From the NCBI GenBank assembly GCA_003660635.1, contig QMUP01000081.1, forward strand, positions 1-5,108: a stretch of 5,108 bases of DNA. Direction: 5' to 3'. Made by a program: the position numbers and the translations under genes. The DNA comes from Candidatus Wolframiiraptor sp. (GTDB lineage: Archaea; Thermoproteota; Nitrososphaeria_A; Caldarchaeales; Wolframiiraptoraceae). A model generated the notes under the pieces. That model did not search any database, was not told the DNA's origin, and saw nothing but the letters and a program-made list of their open reading frames with translations. Below are positions 1 to 4,654 of this stretch, piece by piece (position 1 is the stretch's first letter; each line of letters starts with the position of its first letter).

Positions 1-506
1 AGGGCTTCAGGGAGCTGAAACTACTCGGCCTAACGGAAAGGATCCCGAATATGATCGGCGTTCAAGCCTTAGGGGCCTCACCAGTCTACAAAGCCTTCAT
101 CGAGGGATCGGACAAAATAAAACCCATGGAATCAGTCGAGACCGTTGCCACGGCGATTAGAATCGGGAATCCGGTGAACTGGAAGCGGGCGCTCAGGGCG
201 GCGAGAGAGACGGGAGGGATGATAGGCGCGGTGACCGATGAAGAAATCCTTTGGGCGCAGAGCATCCTAGCATCGAGGGAAGGGGTCTTCGCGGAGCCCG
301 CGGGAGCGGCGCCGATAGCCTTCCTAATAAAGGCGGCTCGGGAAGGCTTAATCGAACCGGATTCGAGGGTGGTCTGCATAGTCACGGGCCATGGGCTAAA
401 GGACCCAGATGTGGTATTGAGGAGGATTGAAAAACCGGTCGAGGTTGAGCCCGAGGTCGACTCCGTCTTGGAGAACCTTAGCGCAACCATTACGGAGCAG
501 ACCTGA
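1..506 (+). CDS. thrC: Threonine synthase, C-terminal part (5' end outside window)
   Basis: The reading frame is open from base 3 to a TGA at 504-506, giving 167 visible C-terminal residues. The internal ATG at 51 is not the true start, because family-like sequence (GFRELKLLGL) continues in frame upstream of it. Threonine synthase is a PLP enzyme that converts O-phosphohomoserine to threonine and phosphate, the last step of threonine synthesis in the cytoplasm. Visible family signatures are IRIGNPVNWKRAL, GVFAEPAGAAPIA and the near-C-terminal VTGHGLKDPDVV, which is highly typical of ThrC. The PLP-lysine and most of the cofactor site lie upstream of the window. After the GHGLKDP block there is a tail of about 35 residues rich in acidic residues. 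nucS follows 38 nt downstream on the same strand, so the two may be cotranscribed. A related fold-type II PLP enzyme is the main alternative, but GHGLKDPD makes threonine synthase much more likely. Confidence 0.93.
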   Translation, partial: GFRELKLLGLTERIPNMIGVQALGASPVYKAFIEGSDKIKPMESVETVATAIRIGNPVNWKRALRAARETGGMIGAVTDEEILWAQSILASREGVFAEPAGAAPIAFLIKAAREGLIEPDSRVVCIVTGHGLKDPDVVLRRIEKPVEVEPEVDSVLENLSATITEQT

Positions 507-532
507 AAAAGGAGGCTCACACCTTATCCTGT

Positions 533-538
533 GGGGAG
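533..538 (+). promoter_or_regulatory. Probable ribosome binding site of nucS
   Basis: GGGGAG lies 6 nt before the ATG at 545 and resembles an anti-16S purine core, which supports that ATG as the start. The upstream in-frame codons, back to the end of thrC, include no ATG, GTG or TTG. A better Shine-Dalgarno match, GGAGG at 511-515, lies 29 nt before the ATG, too far for ordinary use. I see no convincing TATA box in the 38-nt gap, so transcription from the thrC side is the simplest reading. Confidence 0.45.
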
Positions 539-544
539 ACGCGG

Positions 545-1285
545 ATGAGATTGGAGGAGGCATCTGAGAAGATACGCGCAGGCTTAAGAGAACACGCCTT
601 GATCATAGTCGTCGGGTTAATGGAGGTCGCCTACGAGGGGCGGGCGGCCTCGGTTCTCGGACCCGGGGAGAGATTGCTTATCATAAAACAGGATGGCAGC
701 ATACTCGTGCATAGGCCTCTCGGATATGAGCCGGTTAATTGGCAGCCTCCAGGCTCTAGGGTCGATGTGTATCTGATGGATGACTCCTTGGTGATAGAGG
801 CGAGGCGGATCAGTCCCCAAGAGATACTGCGCATAACCTTTCACGAGATCTACGATGTTCATTCCTTCAAGCTGAGGGATTCCGCGGAGTTTGCCATGTA
901 TGCTACGGAGGAGGACATGAAGAAGGCGATCCTCCTAGAACCCTCGATAATAGAGAGCGGGTTTAAGCCCATAGAAGATGAACGGAGGGTCGGCGAATCC
1001 GGGTTCATAGACGTCTTCGGAGTAGACTCCAAAGGAAACCTAGTCGTAATAGAGATAAAACGCAGAAACGCGACCGCGGCCGATATCAAACAGCTCATAA
1101 ACTATGTAAATGGAATCGAAAGGGAACTGGGTAGGAAGCCCCGGGCGATCATCGCTGCGCCGGGAATCCAGAAATCCGCTGTTAAGGAGTTGAAAGTTTA
1201 CGGTGTGGAGTTTAAATGCTTAACACCCAAGAGGTGTCATGAGATATTGAGGAAGAAAAGCGGCCTAGAGCGTTTCCTAGATTAG
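545..1285 (+). CDS. nucS: Mismatch-specific endonuclease NucS/EndoMS
   Basis: This 246-residue protein matches the archaeal and actinobacterial NucS/EndoMS family, whose archaeal members are about 250 residues. As known for the family, the dimer cuts both strands at mismatched bases such as G:T and acts with the sliding clamp PCNA in non-MutS mismatch repair. The N-terminal half (about 1-115) is the beta-rich DNA-binding and dimerisation domain; Y30 in VAYEGRAAS and N65-W66 in NWQPPG match the conserved positions reported to contact the flipped bases. The C-terminal half is a RecB-like nuclease fold: E132 in LLEPSIIESG, D156 in GFIDVFG, the E170-x-K172 pair in VVIEIKRR, and Q183 with Y187 in KQLINYV. 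The catalytic set appears intact. The last residues, KSGLERFL, fit a PCNA-interacting (PIP) box except for lysine in place of the leading glutamine. The gene follows thrC and converges on mat with a stop-codon overlap at 1282-1285. Confidence 0.95.
   Translation: MRLEEASEKIRAGLREHALIIVVGLMEVAYEGRAASVLGPGERLLIIKQDGSILVHRPLGYEPVNWQPPGSRVDVYLMDDSLVIEARRISPQEILRITFHEIYDVHSFKLRDSAEFAMYATEEDMKKAILLEPSIIESGFKPIEDERRVGESGFIDVFGVDSKGNLVVIEIKRRNATAADIKQLINYVNGIERELGRKPRAIIAAPGIQKSAVKELKVYGVEFKCLTPKRCHEILRKKSGLERFLD
1251..1260 (-). terminator. Candidate U-rich terminator of mat inside nucS
   Basis: On the minus strand this reads CTTTTCTTCC, about 20-30 nt past the mat stop codon. Archaeal termination often needs only a U-rich stretch in the transcript. 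No stable hairpin precedes it. If used, mat mRNA would carry a short 3' tail antisense to the end of nucS. The support is only the base composition and the position. Confidence 0.2.
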
Positions 1286-2511
1286 AAGATCAAGGCCTTT
1301 TGTTCGAGTATGAGTTTTTCTATTCCCGAGAACTTCCCGACCTCTTCTTTAGCTATCTCCGCCGCCTCGTATGCAAAGGATCTCTCATCTATGTCGTCGA
1401 CTGCGACGTATTGAATCGAGATCACGAGCGGCTTATCTACCGGTCTCCCAATCTGGCTCAGAAGCCGAACATATACTTCATCAACTTTCCCTGATTCCTG
1501 ATAGATTCTCTCCGCGATCTGCCTCGCCATCACATTATAGAGTTTCCCAACGTGGGCCCTCGCATTCTTCCCAGCCGTGGCCTCAAGCGACATCTGCCTA
1601 TTCGGGGTTATCAAACCATTAACCCTATTGCCCCTACCCGTGTTGCCGTCATCCCCACTTTCCGCGGATGTCCCTGTCACCGTTAAGTAAACTATTCCCT
1701 CCTCCGGTCTGTCAGCCGCATTTACATGGGCCTCGATTCCATCATATTTTTCACCTGCCAGCACTTTCTCCGCTATCCTGCTGGCTTCCTCCTTTATCTC
1801 CTCTTTCACCGCGATATAGTGATCTAAATCCGGTGTCAGCGGGGCAATTATGCTATTCGCGACGGTGATTATATAGTTCCTTCCAAGCCTGAGGCCCATA
1901 ACCTTACAATCTTCGCCGCTTTCAGGCACCTTCCCCTTAAAGCTCCTCGAATTAATCCGCCTTTCAACCTCATACACGATCTTTTCGAGGGGACTCAGCG
2001 GCGCATAACCAACGCCATAGGACGTGTCGTTTGCCCTTGGGACGTCGTCGGGGTTATTAACGATCTTTCTCAGATCGGCGCTCCCCATTCTTATCTTGGT
2101 CTCGATTACCACGTGCTCCTCTGGATCTAGGAACCTGAAGTTTTCATCGATGAATTTCTTAACTTCCTCTTCGATGAGTTCCCGATATGGTATCTTCACC
2201 TGCCCAGAAGCGGTGGAGACCTCTATCGTCGCCCTACCAGCGATAATTATGTGAATGGGCTCTTCAACGACGCCGCCGCCGAACCAAACATTAGACCGTC
2301 CCCCGACCAGCAGCCCTTTATCCAGGTTATGATGGAGTACCTGGCCAAATTTTTCAAGATAATATCTCGAAAGGGATACGCTCGCGGCCTCGCACGCGGA
2401 GTCAATTATATAATCTGGATGCCCGAGGCCCTTCCTCTCAACGAGTTCAACGTGTTGATCCTTCACCGGGAGTCTGCTTATTCTCTCAATAACGATGCTC
2501 GACTTCTGCAT
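1282..2511 (-). CDS. mat: Archaeal S-adenosylmethionine synthetase
   Basis: This 409-residue protein belongs to the archaeal methionine adenosyltransferase family, which is divergent from bacterial and eukaryotic MetK and is typically about 400 residues. It makes S-adenosylmethionine from ATP and methionine in the cytoplasm, supplying methyl groups for RNA, DNA, protein and cofactor methylation. Family motifs run in order: VERKGLGHPDYIIDSACE at 25-42 (with H31 and D33), a glycine-rich VGGRSNVWFGGG at 69-80, MGSADLRKI at 142-150, NDTSYGVGYAPLSPLE at 161-176, the glycine- and acid-rich GDDGNTGRGNRVNG at 286-299 and EATAGKNARAHVGKLYN at 310-326. All are intact and the length is normal. The ATG at 2511 fits the usual N-terminus, where about 20 residues precede VELVERKG. 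A TATA-like box lies about 35 nt upstream, so the mRNA is probably nearly leaderless. The gene follows lsm by 79 nt and overlaps the end of convergent nucS by 4 bases. Confidence 0.96.
   Translation of the reverse strand: MQKSSIVIERISRLPVKDQHVELVERKGLGHPDYIIDSACEAASVSLSRYYLEKFGQVLHHNLDKGLLVGGRSNVWFGGGVVEEPIHIIIAGRATIEVSTASGQVKIPYRELIEEEVKKFIDENFRFLDPEEHVVIETKIRMGSADLRKIVNNPDDVPRANDTSYGVGYAPLSPLEKIVYEVERRINSRSFKGKVPESGEDCKVMGLRLGRNYIITVANSIIAPLTPDLDHYIAVKEEIKEEASRIAEKVLAGEKYDGIEAHVNAADRPEEGIVYLTVTGTSAESGDDGNTGRGNRVNGLITPNRQMSLEATAGKNARAHVGKLYNVMARQIAERIYQESGKVDEVYVRLLSQIGRPVDKPLVISIQYVAVDDIDERSFAYEAAEIAKEEVGKFSGIEKLILEQKALIF
1298..1319 (+). terminator. Candidate U-rich terminator of nucS inside mat
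   Basis: Two T-runs, TTTT at 1298-1301 and TTTTT near 1314-1319, lie just past the nucS stop on the plus strand. The first is preceded by AGGCC (1293-1297), which can pair with GGCCT at 1262-1266 across a 26-nt loop, a weak stem. Since nucS and mat overlap, any termination signal for nucS must lie within the mat coding region, and this is the best candidate seen. Confidence 0.25.
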
Positions 2512-2534
2512 TTCAGATCCGGATGCGATAATTC

Positions 2535-2546
2535 AATATTAATATT
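2535..2546. repeat. 12-bp perfect palindrome in the mat promoter
   Basis: AATATTAATATT reads the same on both strands. It overlaps the downstream edge of the mat TATA box and ends before the expected start site, where a repressor could block initiation. It is equally consistent with chance in a very AT-rich stretch. Confidence 0.35.
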
Positions 2547-2550
2547 TAAA
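2543..2550 (-). promoter_or_regulatory. mat: Probable TATA box of mat
   Basis: On the minus strand this is TTTAAATA, a close match to the archaeal TATA box. Its centre is about 35 nt before the mat ATG at 2511, so with the usual 25-27 nt spacing transcription would start about 9 nt before the ATG. That leaves little room for a ribosome binding site; only GGATCTGAA precedes the ATG. The upstream bases are not notably purine-rich, so the BRE is weak. Confidence 0.6.
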
Positions 2551-2557
2551 GAAAACC
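2548..2557 (-). terminator. Candidate U-rich terminator of lsm, overlapping the mat promoter
   Basis: On the minus strand this reads GGTTTTCTTT, 34-43 nt past the lsm stop and running straight into the mat TATA box. A T-rich tract is the typical archaeal terminator, so lsm transcripts may end here, just before mat transcription begins. No strong hairpin is seen before it. Confidence 0.35.
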
Positions 2558-2590
2558 TCACCCCACACCGCGTGGCAAGTGGAGATATTC

Positions 2591-2860
2591 TCAGAGCTCG
2601 CTGAGCATCGGCTGGAGCTGGATGTACATTATATTGTTTCCCCTGATTAGGATCCGCGGATAGGTTGCCTTCCTGCCATTTCCCTCATATTCGACCGCCT
2701 TCTCGATGACGATATTCATGTAGTTATCGCACTCGGTCATTTTCCCCTCATACACTAGCTCATTCTTCAGCTTAACCCTGACCACCTTATCCACATACTT
2801 CATTACAGTCATCAACGGTCTCTTACCCATGTTTAATCCGGTAGGCTGCGCCGACTTCAA
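2591..2860 (-). CDS. lsm: Archaeal Sm-like RNA-binding protein (Lsm/SmAP)
   Basis: The protein is 89 residues from the TTG at 2860, or 79 from the in-frame ATG at 2830. Sm-like archaeal proteins form heptameric rings that bind U-rich RNA and take part in RNA processing and turnover. Sm motif 1 spans about residues 24-55: VVRVKLKNELVYEGKM, with the conserved G39, then the RNA-contacting D45-N-Y47-M-N49. Sm motif 2 is at about 69-82: ILIRGNNIMYIQL, with R73-G74-N75. Both motifs are complete. In known family members only about 10-15 residues precede motif 1, so the ATG at 2830 (starting MGKRPLMTV) fits family length better. However, an AGGTGA sits 7 nt before the TTG, whereas nothing convincing precedes the ATG. 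I give the longer form. Archaeal lsm is often followed by the gene for ribosomal protein L37e; here mat follows instead, 79 nt away. Confidence 0.93.
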   Translation of the reverse strand: MKSAQPTGLNMGKRPLMTVMKYVDKVVRVKLKNELVYEGKMTECDNYMNIVIEKAVEYEGNGRKATYPRILIRGNNIMYIQLQPMLSEL

Positions 2861-2867
2861 CGCCCAT

Positions 2868-2873
2868 TCACCT
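2868..2873 (-). promoter_or_regulatory. lsm: Ribosome binding site favouring the TTG start of lsm
   Basis: The minus strand reads AGGTGA here, a good anti-16S match, 7 nt before the TTG at 2860. It decides for the TTG over the ATG at 2830, provided that transcription begins upstream of it. An out-of-frame ATG at 2867-2865 directly abuts it but is too close to be initiated from it. Confidence 0.5.
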
Positions 2874-2890
2874 AAAACAAGGTTGATGAG

Positions 2891-2898
2891 ATTTTAAG
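2891..2898 (-). promoter_or_regulatory. lsm: Candidate TATA box of lsm (proximal)
   Basis: The minus strand reads CTTAAAAT, preceded by the purine-rich GAGGGAAAAG, which resembles a BRE followed by a TATA box. The expected start site is near 2868-2869. This would cut into the AGGTGA site and so favour either a nearly leaderless TTG or the ATG at 2830. Confidence 0.4.
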
Positions 2899-2923
2899 CT
2901 TTTCCCTCACTTCACTTAACAGG

Positions 2924-2931
2924 ATATTAAA
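2924..2931 (-). promoter_or_regulatory. lsm: Candidate TATA box of lsm (distal)
   Basis: The minus strand reads TTTAATAT, lying just past the stop codon of the zinc-ribbon gene. The expected start site near 2901 would give a leader of about 40 nt that contains the AGGTGA site, consistent with the TTG start. The bases upstream are pyrimidine-rich, so the BRE match is poor. This box and the one at 2891-2898 are alternatives, or both may be used. Confidence 0.35.
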
Positions 2932-2953
2932 TGAGGTGGACATGTTTGCTCTC

Positions 2954-3694
2954 TTATGTTAAACCTATTTCTTCCTGCAGGGAAGTGGGGATCTTCAGTT
3001 CTGAGAAGCATAACCCGCAGACAAAGAGTTCATCTGAGATCCTCTTCGCGAGTTTTAGCGGTGCCCCACACGTTGGGCAGGTTGGCTCCCCCTTCTCGGC
3101 TTTAAACAGAGGCTTCTTACACTTGGAACATTTCTTGGATTTCAGGGGGTTAATTGCCCCACAATTTGGACACACCATATCCGTTCCCCTAGTAACAACC
3201 TCCACGGCCTCCTCGGGTTTCACTTCCTCTTCCCTCACTTCTTCTACTTCTTCCTCAACTCCTGTTTCTTCCATTATTTCCTCACTGGATTTCACGATCT
3301 CCTCTATCTCTCGCTCAATTTCCTCAACTATGCCTCCTCCCTCGATCCTAGCCCTCTCCCTACCTCTCGGTCTCACGGTCCGGATGCGCGCTCCAGTTCC
3401 ACGTTGTCTAGCCATTATTCTTCCCGGCTGGGCCACGGCTTCTACGGATCTAGATGCTTTGATGAAGATGACGAGTCCTACGACCGTTATCGCGGATCCG
3501 ATTATCGCGAAGTAGAGTAGATAAGGTAATCCCAGGAAATTCGTGTCGAAGAATTCTTTGATAGGTGTTCCCGCGGGCAAGGTTATGTAGTAAAGTGTTG
3601 AACCCAAGACGAGCGCAACTCCTAGGAAGCTCACCACGCATCCGAGGCGCATGGAGACCATTCTTGGCGCACCTTCACCCCTTACCGATTTCAT
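2954..3694 (-). CDS. Two-pass membrane protein with two C-terminal zinc ribbons, function unknown
   Basis: I do not recognise this 246-residue protein. Two hydrophobic segments, at about 17-39 (GCVVSFLGVALVLGSTLYY) and 55-79 (LPYLLYFAIIGSAITVVGL), are joined by a short loop. The following strongly basic stretch (about 92-117, ARQRGTGARIRTVRPRGR) should keep the C-terminal part in the cytoplasm by the positive-inside rule. A very acidic, probably helical segment follows (about 119-167, nearly half glutamate). Then come two zinc ribbons: C175-x2-C178-x10-C189-x2-C192 and C206-x2-C209-x16-C226-x2-C229. All eight cysteines are present. Zinc binding and membrane location are well supported; the partner (nucleic acid or protein) is not. 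The start is the ATG at 3694, which forms a 4-nt ATGA overlap with the rio2 stop. A longer GTG start at 3769 would overlap rio2 by 79 nt and is less likely. The tight coupling suggests a link to Rio2 or ribosome maturation, but this is inference. Confidence 0.85.
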   Translation of the reverse strand: MKSVRGEGAPRMVSMRLGCVVSFLGVALVLGSTLYYITLPAGTPIKEFFDTNFLGLPYLLYFAIIGSAITVVGLVIFIKASRSVEAVAQPGRIMARQRGTGARIRTVRPRGRERARIEGGGIVEEIEREIEEIVKSSEEIMEETGVEEEVEEVREEEVKPEEAVEVVTRGTDMVCPNCGAINPLKSKKCSKCKKPLFKAEKGEPTCPTCGAPLKLAKRISDELFVCGLCFSELKIPTSLQEEIGLT

Positions 3695-4605
3695 GACGTT
3701 AAAAACGTTTCTCCACAAAGGGCCCTGATAATATTCAAGTAATTCTCCGGTAGCTCCCCGATCTTCCACTTTCTCTTGAAGAATTTAAGCAGGCTGGAGA
3801 TGTCCCTCCTCAGGTAGCTTTTCGCCATGGGGTGACTCGGCTTAACCCATTGAGGCCAATCTATTATCAGGATCTCCTCTTCCGGGGTCACCAATACGTT
3901 GTATGCGCTGAGGTCGCTGTGAACGACTCCGGCATCATAAGCCATCTTCACGTTTTCGAGGATGTCGCCTAAAATCTTCAAGGGATCAGTCAAATACTGG
4001 GCGGATGCGACTTCTATTCCCTGAAAGAACTCCGTGACGATTATATGCCTATTCCTCGCGATCGGTTTCGGAACCTTAACACCTCTCGGATAAAGTATCT
4101 TGAGCGCCCGATATTCTTGCGCCGCAGATTTAATCGACGCCGCCATATAGCTGTGTGCTGATAAGAGCGCTGTTCGATGTCTCTCATATTTCTTAAAGCT
4201 CGTTCTACCGATCCTGAAGAATTTCACAGCTAATCTCTCGCCTTTAGGGGACATGGCGTCATATACGTCGGCCTCCTTTCCTATACCAAGAGGTTTTCCA
4301 AGGCTCTCGATAATATTTCGATCAACCAAGGACTTGAGGGCGAGTAAATCCAATCCATTATAATTCAAGCAAAACCCGCGTTCCAATCCTAAGGGTGCCC
4401 AGATGAGCCTGTATTCGTGGAGTTTTTTCAGGAGCTTCTCCGCTCTAGGCCCGATCCCGCTTGAGCTTATGATCACCTCCTTTGGGACGACCTCATATCT
4501 GGATGAGTTTTCCTCTATGACCCTGAGAATTTTAAAATGTTTTTCATCGAGCTTTCGAAAAACATCCCTAACATATTCTATTAACGATGGCAAGAGATCA
4601 GTCAC
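3691..4605 (-). CDS. rio2: Serine/threonine-protein kinase/ATPase Rio2
   Basis: This 304-residue protein has RIO2 architecture: an N-terminal winged helix (about 1-90, including FKILRVIEENSSRYEVVP) and a RIO kinase domain. Rio2 acts on the pre-40S subunit in eukaryotes and is thought to act on 30S maturation in archaea, as an ATPase more than a classical kinase. Visible catalytic parts are the glycine loop LGIGKEADVY (106-115), the ATP lysine K128 in AVKFF, the family's flexible loop starting GRTSFKKY (133-140), E164 in the helix C equivalent, the hinge TEFFQG (191-196), the catalytic loop HSDLSAYNVLV (229-239, with D231 and N236) and the metal-binding D249 in IIDWPQWV. It appears active. The start is a GTG at 4605; an in-frame TGA just upstream rules out a longer form. 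A GGTGA lies 12 nt before it. The gene is 49 nt after ileS and its TGA overlaps the next gene's ATG. Confidence 0.95.
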   Translation of the reverse strand: MTDLLPSLIEYVRDVFRKLDEKHFKILRVIEENSSRYEVVPKEVIISSSGIGPRAEKLLKKLHEYRLIWAPLGLERGFCLNYNGLDLLALKSLVDRNIIESLGKPLGIGKEADVYDAMSPKGERLAVKFFRIGRTSFKKYERHRTALLSAHSYMAASIKSAAQEYRALKILYPRGVKVPKPIARNRHIIVTEFFQGIEVASAQYLTDPLKILGDILENVKMAYDAGVVHSDLSAYNVLVTPEEEILIIDWPQWVKPSHPMAKSYLRRDISSLLKFFKRKWKIGELPENYLNIIRALCGETFLTS

Positions 4606-4652
4606 CCATATCGGAGGTCACCGTTTTTGATGCCTTTTCCTTCAGCCCTCAT
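4602..4652 (-). CDS. Possible 16-residue mini-ORF between ileS and rio2
   Basis: An ATG lies two bases past the ileS stop and opens a 16-codon frame, MRAEGKGIKNGDLRYG, whose TGA overlaps the GTG start of rio2 as GTGA. This fills the gap almost exactly and would let ribosomes pass from ileS through the mini-ORF into rio2. No clear ribosome binding site precedes it, and a frame this short can arise by chance. The peptide is basic and glycine-rich and resembles no family I know. It is more likely a coupling device or a coincidence than a functional protein. Confidence 0.2.
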   Translation of the reverse strand: MRAEGKGIKNGDLRYG

Positions 4653-4654
4653 TC

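Noticed and set aside
86..520. Minus-strand open frame of 144 codons opposite thrC
   Set aside because: It is a shadow of the threonine synthase frame, whose conserved motifs settle the coding strand.
2563..2575. Small hairpin CCAC-loop-GTGG between lsm and mat
   Set aside because: Only four base pairs, with no T-run directly after it on either strand; not enough to call a terminator or regulatory structure.
2251..2604. Plus-strand open frame of 117 codons opposite the start of mat and its promoter
   Set aside because: It is antisense to a clearly conserved enzyme and crosses its promoter and the end of lsm; nothing in its translation looks like a protein family.
2823..2867. Minus-strand 14-codon frame overlapping the lsm start
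   Set aside because: Its ATG directly abuts the AGGTGA site, too close for initiation, and the same site is well spaced for the lsm TTG.
2872..2943. Minus-strand 23-codon frame between the zinc-ribbon gene and lsm
   Set aside because: It has no convincing ribosome binding site and runs through both candidate lsm TATA boxes; it is best read as chance.
2931..3515. Plus-strand open frame of 194 codons opposite the zinc-ribbon gene
   Set aside because: Its serine/threonine-rich translation simply mirrors the glutamate- and arginine-rich codons of the minus-strand gene, with no domain, no ribosome binding site and no family resemblance.
3695..3769. Upstream extension of the zinc-ribbon gene to a GTG at 3769
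   Set aside because: It would overlap the rio2 coding region by 79 nt, and the extra residues show no motif; the ATGA overlap start at 3694 is the usual arrangement.
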